Below, one piece after another: positions 1 to 7,986 of a DNA stretch of 64,000 bases. Made by a program: the position numbers and the translations under genes. This DNA comes from an uncultured Collinsella sp. GTDB taxonomy: Bacteria; Actinomycetota; Coriobacteriia; Coriobacteriales; Coriobacteriaceae. Where the stretch lies: positions 37,516 to 101,515 of the forward strand of contig CATYVQ010000011.1 in NCBI GenBank assembly GCA_958413895.1, given 5' to 3'. The notes below the pieces were generated by a model that was given only the letters and a program-made list of their open reading frames with translations, had not been told where the DNA came from and did no database searches. Positions within the stretch are counted from its first letter, which is position 1, and every line of letters begins with the position of its first letter.

Positions 1-64
1 CCGTGGGACCAAGGCAGCCAAGCATCAAAGCGACGGCGGCAACGGCAATATCTCGAGCATTCAC
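1..64 (-). CDS. N-terminal fragment of an unidentified gene, cut by the window edge
   Basis: Reading the minus strand, a GTG at 64-62 has a good GGAGGAAG ribosome binding site about 9 nt upstream, and the frame stays open to the window edge. The visible residues are MNARDIAVAAVALMLGCLGP followed by T. After a short charged start they are hydrophobic, as in a first membrane segment or signal peptide. The LMLGC stretch is only a poor lipobox. About 21 codons are too few to name a family. It lies downstream of the secreted-protein gene at 252-1028, separated by a hairpin, so it probably has its own promoter. Confidence 0.4.
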   Translation of the reverse strand, partial: MNARDIAVAAVALMLGCLGPT

Positions 65-181
65 AAGACCACTTCCTCCAAGAGAAAGACCTTATTTCTC
101 AAGAACCAGTGTGCCCAGCATCCATACGCCCAGCGTACCGCCACGGTAAGGGCTCTGTTAACTCAAACGCACATAAAGAAC

Positions 182-221
182 GGGCGGCTTTACGTTGCCC
201 AAAGGCTCAGTAAAGACGCCC
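182..221 (-). terminator. Probable terminator of the secreted-protein gene
   Basis: Arms 182-193 and 210-221 are complementary over 12 nt with one mismatch. They lie 31 nt beyond the stop of the gene at 252-1028. The T tract on the minus strand is poor (GTTCTTTAT), so termination may be partial. Confidence 0.5.
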
Positions 222-251
222 GCCCGTCATCTCCTATTGGCTTATGGCAGA

Positions 252-1028
252 TTACCAACCGGTATAGTAGTCGGTGGTTCCGGCAGCGCAGCCGGAGTCA
301 TAGACCTTGCAATCACCCTTGGAACCCGTAAAAGTCGAGCCCTGGGCCATATCGCCCGCGGCAACAACGTAATAGCCGTCGGAATCGCGCCAGAAGCCCT
401 CAGAATCCTGAGTCCATTCGCCCGTGCGATAGTGATAAAGCACATTGCTGCTGTAATAGGTCTCGCGGCGCCCGTTGTAGTTATTGACACCCGCAGAGCG
501 CGTCAGGCCCGATCCGTTCGCGTAGGACGCGGCAGACGCGTAGGACGAAGTGTAACCGGCGTTGTAGTACGAAGCCTGGGCGACCTCGGCAGCCTCCGCC
601 TCGGCGGCAGCAGCCTCGAGCACTTCGCGCTTGGCATCCTCAAGCGCAGCGCGCAGCTCATCGAGCTCGGTCGACTTCGCGTCGACCTCCCCCATCGTCA
701 AAAGGCTGCCTGCGCCATCGATACAGCCCTGCAGCACAGCGCGCTCGTCATCGGTGGCATAGTCACCATACATGTTTAGGATGATCTGAGCGCGCATCTC
801 CAGGGAATCGCGCTTTGCCCCCATCGAGGCGTTCCACTCCTGCATAGAGCCATAACCGTCGCCGCGGTAGTCGACGGGCTGCACCAGCGTCGCCTCAGAC
901 GGCGTAGATCCAACCGTATCGGACAGTGTTGCGGCGTGGGCATCGGTTGCGCCGGCGCCCGCCAACAGTGCCACGGTCAGAGCGGCGGAAAGGGCGGCGG
1001 CTTTCGGTTTTCGTGAATCGATCCTCAT
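252..1028 (-). CDS. Secreted protein with coiled-coil segment and C-terminal double-psi-barrel-like domain
   Basis: The 258-residue protein has an N-terminal signal peptide (basic residues 2-9, hydrophobic 10-27, likely cleavage after AHA near 32). A charged Ala/Glu-rich segment at about 113-150 is probably helical or coiled coil, and a Tyr/Ser/Ala-rich linker follows. The C-terminal 75 residues contain GVNNYNGRRETYYSS, GYYVVAAGDMAQGS and VYDSGCAAGTTDYY. This pattern resembles the 3D/RlpA-like double-psi barrel modules at the end of secreted Gram-positive proteins, and that is a family-resemblance inference. I chose the ATG at 1028 rather than the longer open frame because an ACGGAGG site precedes it and the signal peptide starts there. 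A TACTAT -10 lies at 1094-1099. A cell-wall role is likely; no catalytic residues can be assigned. Confidence 0.7.
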   Translation of the reverse strand: MRIDSRKPKAAALSAALTVALLAGAGATDAHAATLSDTVGSTPSEATLVQPVDYRGDGYGSMQEWNASMGAKRDSLEMRAQIILNMYGDYATDDERAVLQGCIDGAGSLLTMGEVDAKSTELDELRAALEDAKREVLEAAAAEAEAAEVAQASYYNAGYTSSYASAASYANGSGLTRSAGVNNYNGRRETYYSSNVLYHYRTGEWTQDSEGFWRDSDGYYVVAAGDMAQGSTFTGSKGDCKVYDSGCAAGTTDYYTGW

Positions 1029-1340
1029 GTAGCTGGAAACCTCCGTAGTGCGTTTTTGCTGCGTTTGAGCTGCGTGTGATTCGATCGCGCTGCATAGTAC
1101 CCCGAGCAAATCGCGACCTGCGGTTTTACTCAAAAGGCGCACGTCAATTGCGTAAAACTCACATCCTCTCAACAGGAGTTTTCCACAACTCGAATGCATA
1201 AAGCGAGTCAAAAACCCTGTTTTTGCACCCGCTCTATGCAAAAAAGGCGCCTGTGCAACCATTGTTCGCACAGGCGCCTTGAGCAGGCATTTTATGCAGT
1301 TATACCTATCGAGTCGCAAGGGGTCCTTGCACAAGTCGCC
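1029..1340. other. Intergenic region between metY and the secreted-protein gene
   Basis: This 312-nt gap holds the promoter side of the secreted-protein gene (minus-strand -10 TACTAT at 1094-1099, no clear -35) and the metY terminator at 1241-1280. I see no coding sequence in it. Confidence 0.6.
1241..1280 (-). terminator. Rho-independent terminator of metY
   Basis: Arms 1244-1256 and 1268-1280 pair perfectly over 13 bp around an 11-nt loop. On the minus strand the stem is followed directly by a T run, as expected 60 nt past the metY stop. Confidence 0.88.
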
Positions 1341-2651
1341 TTACTCGTCCAGCGCGGCGAAGGCCTGCTTCAGATCCCAAATGATATCCTCGGCGTTCTC
1401 GGTACCGATGGAAAGACGGATCGTGGAGGGCGTGATGTTCTGCTCGGCGAGCTCCTCGGCAGAGAGCTGGGAGTGCGTGGTGGTAGCCGGGTGCACGACG
1501 AGCGACTTGACGTCGGCCACGTTGGCGAGCAGCGAGAATACCTGCAGATGATCGATGAACTTCCAAGCTGCCTCCTGGCCACCCTTAATCTCAAAGGTAA
1601 AGATCGAGGCACCGCCGTTGGGGAAGTACTTCTGATAGAGCTCGTGATCGGGGTGCTCAGACAGGCTCGGGTGGTTCACCTTGGCGACATGGCTGTCACC
1701 AGCCAGGAACTCAACGACCTTCTTGGTGTTCTCGACATGACGGTCAACGCGCAGCGACAGAGTCTCGGTGCCCTGGAGCAGGATCCAGGCGTTGAACGGG
1801 CTGATGCAGGCGCCCTCGTCACGCAGCAAGATAGCGCGGACATAGGTTGCGAAGGCGGCGGGACCGGCAGCCTCGGCAAACGAGACGCCATGGTAGGAGG
1901 GGTTGGGCTCGGCGATCTGCGCATACTTGCCGCTCGCCTTCCAATCGAAGTTACCGCCGTCGACGATCACACCGCCCAGCGAGGTGCCGTGGCCGCCAAT
2001 GAACTTGGTTGCAGAGTGAACGACGATGTTGGCACCATGCTCCAGCGGACGGAACAGATACGGGGTGCCGAAGGTGTTGTCGACGACAACCGGCAGACCG
2101 TGCTTCTTGGCGATCTCGGAGATGGCGTCGATGTTGGGGATGTCGGAGTTGGGGTTGCCGAGCGTCTCGAGATAGATGACCGTGGTGTTGTCCTTGATGG
2201 CACCCTCGACCTCTTCCAGGTTGTGGGCATCGACGAAGGTGGTCTCGACGCCAAACTGGGAGAGCGTATGCTCCAGCAGGTTGTAGGAGCCACCGTAGAT
2301 GGTCTTCTGAGCCACCACGTGGTCACCGGCCTGGGCAAGAGCCTGCAGGGTATAGGTGATGGCAGCAGCACCGGAGGCGACGGCGAGACCTGCCACGCCA
2401 CCCTCGAGTGCGGCGATACGGTCCTCAAAGACGCCCTGGGTGGAGTTGGTCAGACGGCCGTAGATGTTACCAGCATCGGCAAGACCAAAGCGGTCGGCGG
2501 CGTGCTGGGAGTTGCGGAACACATAGCTCGTGGTCTGGTAGATAGGCACGGCGCGGGAGTCGGATGCGGGATCGGCGCTCTCCTGGCCAACGTGAAGCTG
2601 CAGGGTATCGAAACCAAAGGTGTGCTCGGGGTTGTTGATGAACTGGCTCAT
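1341..2651 (-). CDS. metY: O-acetylhomoserine sulfhydrylase (PLP enzyme)
   Basis: This 436-residue enzyme belongs to the Cys/Met metabolism PLP family and should make homocysteine from O-acetylhomoserine and sulfide in the cytoplasm. The PLP lysine is K216 in SATKFIGGHG. The family landmarks SGAAAITY, YGGSYNLL and VVVDNTFGTPYLFRP are present in order. The length and the long insert before the C-terminal SIGTENAEDI match O-acetylhomoserine sulfhydrylases rather than the shorter cystathionine gamma-synthases. An AAGGAG site precedes the ATG. The gene is preceded by a short Cys-containing leader ORF and a strong promoter, and lies divergent to a LysR regulator, so sulfur-responsive control is likely. 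Confidence 0.9.
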   Translation of the reverse strand: MSQFINNPEHTFGFDTLQLHVGQESADPASDSRAVPIYQTTSYVFRNSQHAADRFGLADAGNIYGRLTNSTQGVFEDRIAALEGGVAGLAVASGAAAITYTLQALAQAGDHVVAQKTIYGGSYNLLEHTLSQFGVETTFVDAHNLEEVEGAIKDNTTVIYLETLGNPNSDIPNIDAISEIAKKHGLPVVVDNTFGTPYLFRPLEHGANIVVHSATKFIGGHGTSLGGVIVDGGNFDWKASGKYAQIAEPNPSYHGVSFAEAAGPAAFATYVRAILLRDEGACISPFNAWILLQGTETLSLRVDRHVENTKKVVEFLAGDSHVAKVNHPSLSEHPDHELYQKYFPNGGASIFTFEIKGGQEAAWKFIDHLQVFSLLANVADVKSLVVHPATTTHSQLSAEELAEQNITPSTIRLSIGTENAEDIIWDLKQAFAALDE

Positions 2652-2713
2652 GATGATCTCCTTGATCGAACAAAAGTAAATAAATTAGAGAGAAGTAAGT
2701 CGCTGTCTCCTGA

Positions 2714-2767
2714 TCACGCCGACGGGCGCAAACAGGAGCCCGGCATTCGTCTTGGTAAGCAATTCAT
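2714..2767 (-). CDS. Putative Cys-containing leader peptide upstream of metY
   Basis: A 17-codon ORF, MNCLPRRMPGSCLRPSA then TGA, lies between the metY promoter and metY. It has an ideal Shine-Dalgarno (AAAGGAGG, 7-nt spacing to ATG), better than many real genes here. Its stop is 62 nt before the metY ATG. Two Cys and two Met codons in 17, including Cys at codon 3, suggest that translation reports Cys or Met charging and controls metY by attenuation or translational coupling. Cys-rich leader peptides before sulfur genes are known in other Actinobacteria. Function here is inferred. Confidence 0.6.
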   Translation of the reverse strand: MNCLPRRMPGSCLRPSA

Positions 2768-2835
2768 ATGCGGGCCTCCTTTCGCATCCCGGTTCCGTGG
2801 TCGGCTTAATTACCTACCGCCTTTGTGTGTTTTGA

Positions 2836-2864
2836 ATAGTACGAGCATCGTCTCCCCGGGTCAA
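2836..2864 (-). promoter_or_regulatory. metY promoter
   Basis: On the minus strand TTGACC (2864-2859) and TACTAT (2841-2836) are separated by exactly 17 bp. The predicted transcription start is near 2829, giving a leader of about 180 nt that contains the small ORF at 2714-2767. Confidence 0.75.
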
Positions 2865-2924
2865 TCACTTAAAAGCGCTAACCTGTTATCGGTTTTATAG
2901 ATAGCAATCGAAAGGATGGCGTCG

Positions 2925-3863
2925 ATGACCCTTCAGCAGCTTCGTTTTCTGATTGCCGTGGCAGAGTCCGGCTCAATCAACGCCGCAGCTCAGCGCCTCT
3001 ATACCGCTCAGTCCAACATCTCAAACGCCGTCAAAAGCCTGGAACAGGAGCTCCACCTGGAGATCTTTACGCGCTCCAGCCGCGGCGTCACGCTCACCAA
3101 CGACGGCACCGAGCTTTTGGGCTATGCGCGCCAAGTCGTAGAGCAGGCCGACATGCTCGAGGCCCGCTACGAGGACGGCGGCACGCCCCAGGCGCGCCTC
3201 GCCATCTCGGCCCAACACTACGCGTTTTCGGTCGAGGCCTTTGTCAATGTGGTCGAACGCTGCCGCGACAGCAAGTTCGAGTTCATCATGCGCGAGACCA
3301 CCACATCGCAGATCATCGATGACGTCCGCGCGTTTCGCAGCGACATCGGCATCCTGTATCTGGACGACTTTAACGATCGTGTCCTACAGAAAGCCTTTAC
3401 CGATGCCCGAGCAAGCTTCCATCACCTCTTTGACGCGAAGGTCCACGTGTTCGTAAGTGAGCGCCACCCGCTTGCCCGCCGCCCGCAGCTGTCCCTTGCC
3501 GACCTTACGCCCTATACGCGCTACAGCTTTGAGCAGGGAACCTCAAACTCCTTCTATTACGCCGAGGAGCCGTTTAGCTACATCCCCTGCGATCGCAACA
3601 TTCGAGTCTCTGACCGCGGCACGCTCACCAACCTGCTGATCACCTCGAACGGCTACACGCTCTCCACCGGCGTGCTCTCAAACGAAATGCAATGGGGCAT
3701 GGCATCGATCCCGCTGGCAGATGCCCCGACGATGCACGTAGGCTATATCATGCACGATGAACGCAAGCCCTCTCCCCTGTTACAGCAATACCTCGACGAG
3801 CTCGACCGCATCATCCAAGAAAACCAGCCATCTGAGGACGGGGTAGATATGGTAGATTGCTAG
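2925..3863 (+). CDS. LysR-family transcriptional regulator
   Basis: The protein has a standard LysR N-terminal winged helix-turn-helix (LQQLRFLIAVAESGSINAAAQRLYTAQSNIS.., first 60 residues) and a two-lobe effector-binding domain to about residue 300. Two in-frame ATGs exist. I prefer 2925 because AAAGG at 2911-2915 is correctly spaced for it but abuts the upstream ATG at 2916. The gene is divergent from metY, with the two start regions 273 nt apart. By the usual LysR arrangement it probably regulates metY. Its effector cannot be read from sequence; O-acetylserine or O-acetylhomoserine are plausible by analogy with CysB/CmbR/MetR. Confidence 0.85.
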   Translation: MTLQQLRFLIAVAESGSINAAAQRLYTAQSNISNAVKSLEQELHLEIFTRSSRGVTLTNDGTELLGYARQVVEQADMLEARYEDGGTPQARLAISAQHYAFSVEAFVNVVERCRDSKFEFIMRETTTSQIIDDVRAFRSDIGILYLDDFNDRVLQKAFTDARASFHHLFDAKVHVFVSERHPLARRPQLSLADLTPYTRYSFEQGTSNSFYYAEEPFSYIPCDRNIRVSDRGTLTNLLITSNGYTLSTGVLSNEMQWGMASIPLADAPTMHVGYIMHDERKPSPLLQQYLDELDRIIQENQPSEDGVDMVDC

Positions 3864-3926
3864 CCCTCGGCGAACGCGGCGCTACAATGGTCACTCACAC
3901 GAAACGTACCCAACGAAAGGAACCAT

Positions 3927-4412
3927 GTGAAGGTCATCATCTATACCGACGGCTCGGCCCGATCAAATCCGGGACGCGGCGGCTACGGCGCCGTGCTCAA
4001 ATACACCAACCCCGCCGGCAAGACCTTCACCTCCGAGCTTTCGCGTGGCTACGCCAAGACCACCAACAACCGCATGGAACTCATGGCGGTTATCGTGGCG
4101 CTCGAGGCGCTCAACCGCCCCTGCGACGTCGAAGTCCATTCCGATTCGCAGTACGTCGTCAACGCCTTCAACAAGCACTGGATTGACGGATGGAAAAAAC
4201 GCGGCTGGAAGACCGCCAACAAGCAGCCTGTCAAGAACCGCGATCTGTGGGAGCGCCTGCTCACCGCAAAGAACAAGCACAAAGTGGAGTTCATCTGGGT
4301 TAAGGGCCACGCCGGCCATGAGCTCAATGAGCGGTGCGACGAGCTTGCCACCACGGCGGCCGACGGCAGCAACCTCGATATCGACACCGGCTTTAACGAG
4401 AGCGACCTGTAA
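3927..4412 (+). CDS. rnhA: Ribonuclease HI
   Basis: This 161-residue enzyme hydrolyses the RNA strand of RNA-DNA hybrids. The acidic active-site residues are visible as D8 (YTDGS), E51 (RMEL), D73 (SDSQYVV) and D138 (NERCDELA), with H131 in KGHAGH. The basic handle region HWIDGWKKRGWKTANKQPVKNRDLW is present. Translation starts at GTG 3927 with GAAAGGA upstream; the overlapping ATG at 3925 runs into a stop. A likely -10, TACAAT at 3883-3888, suggests a separate promoter. Length is normal for type 1 enzymes. Confidence 0.93.
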   Translation: MKVIIYTDGSARSNPGRGGYGAVLKYTNPAGKTFTSELSRGYAKTTNNRMELMAVIVALEALNRPCDVEVHSDSQYVVNAFNKHWIDGWKKRGWKTANKQPVKNRDLWERLLTAKNKHKVEFIWVKGHAGHELNERCDELATTAADGSNLDIDTGFNESDL

Positions 4413-4485
4413 CGGCGTTTTCGCACGCTTTTGTGTCCTCCCGCGCTACACTCGTCCTGTAGGCCAAACAACGCAAGGGGGACAC

Positions 4486-5592
4486 ATGCTGCGCATCGCA
4501 ACCATCGGCACATCCATGATCACCAACGACTTTATCCAAGTCGTCAATGCCAACGACCAGGCTGTATTCGTGGGCACGCTTTCACGCGACGCCGAGCGCG
4601 GCGCCGCCTTTACCGCCGAACACGGCGGCGAACGTAACTTCACCGCACTCGAAGAGCTCGCGTCCGCCGACGACGTCGACGCCGTCTATATCGGCAGCCC
4701 TAACGCACTTCACTACGAGCAGGCCCTCGCCTGCATCGCCGGCGGTAAGCACGTTATCGTCGAAAAGCCCTTCTGCGCCACCGAAGCACAGGCGCTGGAA
4801 GTCTTCCGCGCTGCCGAGGCAGCAGGTGTCGTGGCCCTCGAGGCCATGCGTCCCCTCCACGATCCCGCCTTCCACGCCATCGAGGACGCCCTGGGCGAGA
4901 TCGCCCCCATCCGCCGCGCCTCATTACGCTTTGGCAAGTATTCCTCGCGCTACAACGAGATTCTCGCGGGACGCGCCACCAATATCTTCGACTGCAATAT
5001 GGCATCGGGTTCCCTCATGGACATTGGCGTCTACGCCGTCGAGCCCATGGTCGAGATTTTCGGCATGCCCTCCGGCCTTACGAGCATGACTACTCTGCTC
5101 GACCCCACCACGCGACAGCTCACGCACGGCCCCATCGACGGCTGCGGTTCCATCCTCGCCAGCTATGGCGGAGGCCGCATCTCCGTCGAGCTCGCGCACT
5201 CCAAAATTACGAATGACCTGCTGCCCTCGCAGATCGAAGGCGAGCGTGGCACTATCCAGATCGACCATCTGTCCACGCCCCGCAACGTCCGCATCGACTA
5301 TCGCGGCGATGTCGTACGCGGCTCGGCGACCGAGGCACCGCGCGAACAGGGCGACAACGGCCGCGTGCTCGACCTGCCCAAATCGAGCAACACTATGGAA
5401 TACGAACTCACAGACTTTATCACCGCCATCGGCGGCATCGATAACGTTAAGGAAGAGATTTGGGAGACCCCGGCGGGACGCCACGAGCTTGGCCACTACC
5501 GCGATGTCACGCTCGTCTCACTGCGCATCATGGATGCCGTGCGCCAGCAGGCCGGCATTACCTTCCCGGCCGACGCAGGCAAGCAGGCATAG
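4486..5592 (+). CDS. Gfo/Idh/MocA-family NAD(P)-dependent oxidoreductase
   Basis: The 368-residue protein begins with a Rossmann fold (RIATIGTSMITNDFIQ) and contains the family signature VIVEKPFCAT, where Lys is the conserved catalytic or cofactor residue. The C-terminal alpha/beta domain includes DIGVYAVEPMVEIFG. The family oxidises or reduces sugars, inositols and related compounds; the substrate is not deducible here. The ATG at 4486 is preceded by AAGGGGG, and the longer open frame upstream overlaps rnhA and is not used. An extended -10 (GCTACACT) lies about 37 nt upstream. The acylphosphatase gene follows after 2 nt, so the two are cotranscribed. Confidence 0.85.
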   Translation: MLRIATIGTSMITNDFIQVVNANDQAVFVGTLSRDAERGAAFTAEHGGERNFTALEELASADDVDAVYIGSPNALHYEQALACIAGGKHVIVEKPFCATEAQALEVFRAAEAAGVVALEAMRPLHDPAFHAIEDALGEIAPIRRASLRFGKYSSRYNEILAGRATNIFDCNMASGSLMDIGVYAVEPMVEIFGMPSGLTSMTTLLDPTTRQLTHGPIDGCGSILASYGGGRISVELAHSKITNDLLPSQIEGERGTIQIDHLSTPRNVRIDYRGDVVRGSATEAPREQGDNGRVLDLPKSSNTMEYELTDFITAIGGIDNVKEEIWETPAGRHELGHYRDVTLVSLRIMDAVRQQAGITFPADAGKQA

Positions 5593-5594
5593 CG

Positions 5595-6005
5595 ATGGGT
5601 CTCTTCGATACGTTCTTCTCCAGTGTCACCGGCGGCAGTCGAGAATCCCAAAAACCATCAAACGTCGAGCTCGAGCTGCGCCGCAGACTTACTGTGCTCG
5701 CAAGCGACGAGGCCACTCAAGACACTCCCCTGCGCTATTTCCTGCGCTGGGCGGGGCAAGTCCAAGGCGTTGGTTTTCGTTTTACCACCACCAACTTCGC
5801 GCAGGCACGCTCCCTCACCGGCTGGGTGCGTAATATGGAAGACGGCTCAGTCGAGATGGAGATACAGGGAGCTCCGGCAAACATCCTATCTCATCTCGAG
5901 GCGCTTCATGCCTCCTACGAGCGCATGGGAACGCGTTTTCACCTCGTAGACGCCCAGGCCCGAGCTCCACTTGCCAATGAGGACGGTTTCAGTCCTCATT
6001 ATTAG
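5595..6005 (+). CDS. Acylphosphatase-domain protein
   Basis: Residues 46-136 carry an acylphosphatase fold: GQVQGVGFRFTTTNFA holds the substrate-binding Arg, and LTGWVRNMEDGSVEMEIQG holds the catalytic Asn. The enzyme would hydrolyse acyl phosphates in the cytoplasm. The first 45 residues form a polar extension absent from the usual 90-100-residue acylphosphatases. The ATG is 2 nt after the upstream oxidoreductase stop, without a strong own ribosome binding site, so it is probably translationally coupled. Confidence 0.82.
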   Translation: MGLFDTFFSSVTGGSRESQKPSNVELELRRRLTVLASDEATQDTPLRYFLRWAGQVQGVGFRFTTTNFAQARSLTGWVRNMEDGSVEMEIQGAPANILSHLEALHASYERMGTRFHLVDAQARAPLANEDGFSPHY

Positions 6006-6066
6006 TATTCTGTGCTAAATACGGTATCATTTACCTACGACCGTTGATAGAAAAGAGGCGAGGCGC

Positions 6067-6447
6067 ATGGCGGTGCAAAGAAGGAATACCAGGCAGCGAA
6101 AGCTGGTTCTTGACGCCGTGCGCCAAAGCTATAACCATCCCACCGCCGACGAAATCTACAACGTCGTGCGCGCGCAGGATGACAAAATCAGCCGCGGCAC
6201 GGTCTACCGCAACCTCAATCTCTTGGCCGACGCCGGCGAGATTCTCTCCATCAAGACGCCGGGCGGCAGCCGCTTCGATCGCACGATCGAGCCGCATGCG
6301 CATATCATCTGCACCTCGTGCAGCCGCGTCATCGACGTACCACTCCCCTTCGATGCCCAGCTCGACGCCAAGGCATCCGAGCAAATCGGCTGGCACGTCA
6401 CGTCGCACTACACCATCTTCGAGGGTCTCTGCCCCGACTGCCGGTAG
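6067..6447 (+). CDS. Fur/PerR-family regulator, PerR-like
   Basis: This 126-residue metalloregulator has the DNA-binding winged helix at 10-65 (SRGTVYRNLNLLADAGEI). The dimerisation domain carries structural-zinc cysteine pairs C82/C85 and C122/C125. The regulatory segment reads RFDRTIEPHAHIIC. The aspartate in RFD (D71) is the residue that typifies peroxide sensors (PerR); Fur proteins usually have glutamate there. A role in peroxide or iron response is therefore inferred. The N-terminus is short for the family. The gene is preceded by GAGGCGAGGCGC and by an A/T-rich promoter stretch around 6005-6035. Confidence 0.85.
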   Translation: MAVQRRNTRQRKLVLDAVRQSYNHPTADEIYNVVRAQDDKISRGTVYRNLNLLADAGEILSIKTPGGSRFDRTIEPHAHIICTSCSRVIDVPLPFDAQLDAKASEQIGWHVTSHYTIFEGLCPDCR

Positions 6448-6452
6448 ATGTT

Positions 6453-6518
6453 TGGGACATGCCTTAAATCCACCTTTTCGCACTTTGCAGCAAAAAGTAG
6501 ATTTCTAGACATGTCCCA
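6453..6518. terminator. Long hairpin between convergent genes, probable bidirectional terminator
   Basis: TGGGACATG (6453-6461) pairs with CATGTCCCA (6510-6518). The stem continues inward imperfectly through an AAATC/GATTT pair and an inner CTTTT/AAAAG pair. It fills the whole gap between the convergent PerR-like and HAD genes. There is no long T run, so it may act as an mRNA 3-prime stabiliser as well as a terminator. Confidence 0.5.
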
Positions 6519-6523
6519 GATAT

Positions 6524-7321
6524 CTACTCGGCAAGCAGGCGACGCAGCTCTTCTTCGACCGTGTGCACATAGCGGACGCGGTCGTTGATGCCACGCATAG
6601 AGGGATTGCAGCTCTCCATTAGATAAGGATGGCCCACTACGTTGAGCATGTCGCGGTCGTTCTCGTTATCGCCAAACGCCATCATCTCATCGGGCGAAAT
6701 ACCCAAGGCACGACCGTAATCGGCAAGCGCGGAACCCTTACCCGAATCAAAGCCGATAAAGTCCGTCCATTCGGTTCCCGACGTCATCACGTCGACACGG
6801 TCGCTAAAGAGGCGCTCGAAATACTCCAGCGCCGCCGGCTGATTCACCTCGGGCGTCTGGAAGGCAATCTTAATGACGTCCTCGTCGATGTCCTTGGGAC
6901 GGTCGACCACCGCCACATCGCAGTGGACCTCATAGCGCAAATGGTCGACGAACGCATCGTTGCCGCTCATGGTGTAGAGGTGTCCCTCACACGAAAGGGT
7001 CACGTCGGCATGGGGATACGCAACCACGGCATTCGCGATATCCATAGCAAGGCTACGCTCCATGGAACGCTTGACAACGGCACGCCCCTCGCTCATCACT
7101 AGGGCTCCGTTTTCGCATACATAGGCGAGCTCATCGGCCACCGGGGCAAACAGGTAGCGCAAGCTCGCATATTGACGACCGCTCGCCGGCATAAACACGA
7201 TGCCACGACGATGCAGTTCATCGATGAGCTCAAAGGCCTCGGAACGCGGCTCGTGCTCCCCCGGATGCAGCAACGTGCCGTCCAAATCGCATGCAATCAG
7301 CTTGATTCCCTCAAGACCCAT
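6524..7321 (-). CDS. HAD-superfamily Cof-type phosphatase
   Basis: This 265-residue protein is a class IIB (Cof/YbiV-like) HAD hydrolase. Motif I is IACDLDGTLL with the nucleophile Asp, motif II is MPASGR, the motif III Lys precedes GSALADYGRALGI, and motif IV is FGDNENDRDML. It would dephosphorylate small phosphorylated metabolites; the substrate cannot be predicted. I took the ATG at 7321 (GGGGGAAAG upstream), which puts motif I at the usual distance from the N-terminus. The upstream extension overlaps the perfect hairpin at 7350-7394 and is unlikely to be translated. Confidence 0.87.
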   Translation of the reverse strand: MGLEGIKLIACDLDGTLLHPGEHEPRSEAFELIDELHRRGIVFMPASGRQYASLRYLFAPVADELAYVCENGALVMSEGRAVVKRSMERSLAMDIANAVVAYPHADVTLSCEGHLYTMSGNDAFVDHLRYEVHCDVAVVDRPKDIDEDVIKIAFQTPEVNQPAALEYFERLFSDRVDVMTSGTEWTDFIGFDSGKGSALADYGRALGISPDEMMAFGDNENDRDMLNVVGHPYLMESCNPSMRGINDRVRYVHTVEEELRRLLAE

Positions 7322-7349
7322 ATGCTTTCCCCCAAAGCACCTCATCAAC

Positions 7350-7394
7350 AGTAAGACGGACTTTGAATAGCTGCCTCTCAAAGTCCGTCTTACT
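7350..7394. repeat. Perfect 17-bp inverted repeat
   Basis: Arms 7350-7366 and 7378-7394 are perfectly complementary around an 11-nt spacer. It lies just past the stop of the UreE-like gene (minus strand) and before the HAD gene on the same strand. It is placed like a terminator but lacks a T run. Confidence 0.7.
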
Positions 7395-7404
7395 CATACG
7401 CACG

Positions 7405-7983
7405 TTAACCGCGCGCCTTTTTTACGATCGCAAAGTCTGGAGCCATACTCACAACGGCATCCGCCGCGCTCGATGCAAAGCGTCGGTCCGCATCGAGTTC
7501 ACGGGTAACCACCGAGAGCCGAACACCCTCGACACCCCGGAGCATGCGGCCCAAAACAGGCTGCACCGGCGTATACATGCGCACGGTATGCTCGTCCGAG
7601 TCGCCCCGGAAGAGCGGCGCATGCATGTTGCCGATCTCCCAGCACGCATGCGCGAGCGCAATCGGGTCCATGCGGTCAACTTCGACCAAATAAACCTCGG
7701 CGCTGCGCAGGCGCACGACAACCGCCACGGGCACTATGCCCGAACGGTCGATGACAAGCACATCGCCATCGGCAAGGCGATCGCCATCGGCAGCGCCCAG
7801 CCGAATATCGACCGTACGCCCCAGCTCCGTCACGCCCACAAATGTGCGGGCATCGGCCTGGTCCCAATCGAGTAGTAGCTCATCGACCCCAAAGACACCG
7901 CCCAGCTCCCGGCGAAGCAAAAGCTCATAGGACGGGTCGTTGAGATTTCCGAGACACGCTGTCGAAACCAGATTCACAGGCAT
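7405..7983 (-). CDS. UreE-like nickel-binding domain protein without urease context
   Basis: The 192-residue protein resembles the urease metallochaperone UreE. It has a beta-rich N-terminal half (DRLADGDVLVIDRSG, VVVRLRSAEVYLVEVDRMDP). The C-terminal half contains ALAHACWEIGNMHAPLF, where H121 sits where UreE has its interface nickel-binding histidine (GNRH), followed by LGRMLRGVEGVRL, like the UreE LxxMLRGLG motif. It lacks the His-rich tail. No urease gene is in the window. The 3-nt spacing to the FKBP isomerase, a family that includes nickel-handling SlyD, suggests a joint metal or folding role. This identification is from motif resemblance only. Confidence 0.6.
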   Translation of the reverse strand: MPVNLVSTACLGNLNDPSYELLLRRELGGVFGVDELLLDWDQADARTFVGVTELGRTVDIRLGAADGDRLADGDVLVIDRSGIVPVAVVVRLRSAEVYLVEVDRMDPIALAHACWEIGNMHAPLFRGDSDEHTVRMYTPVQPVLGRMLRGVEGVRLSVVTRELDADRRFASSAADAVVSMAPDFAIVKKARG

Positions 7984-7986
7984 AGC

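Noticed and set aside
2652..2829. SAM riboswitch or T-box in the metY leader
   Set aside because: No T-box consensus and no SAM-riboswitch-like P1-P4 arrangement could be traced; the leader is instead occupied by a short ORF with an excellent ribosome binding site.
7405..7983. Evidence for a urease operon
   Set aside because: Only a UreE-like domain is present. No ureABC, ureF, ureG or ureD is in the window.
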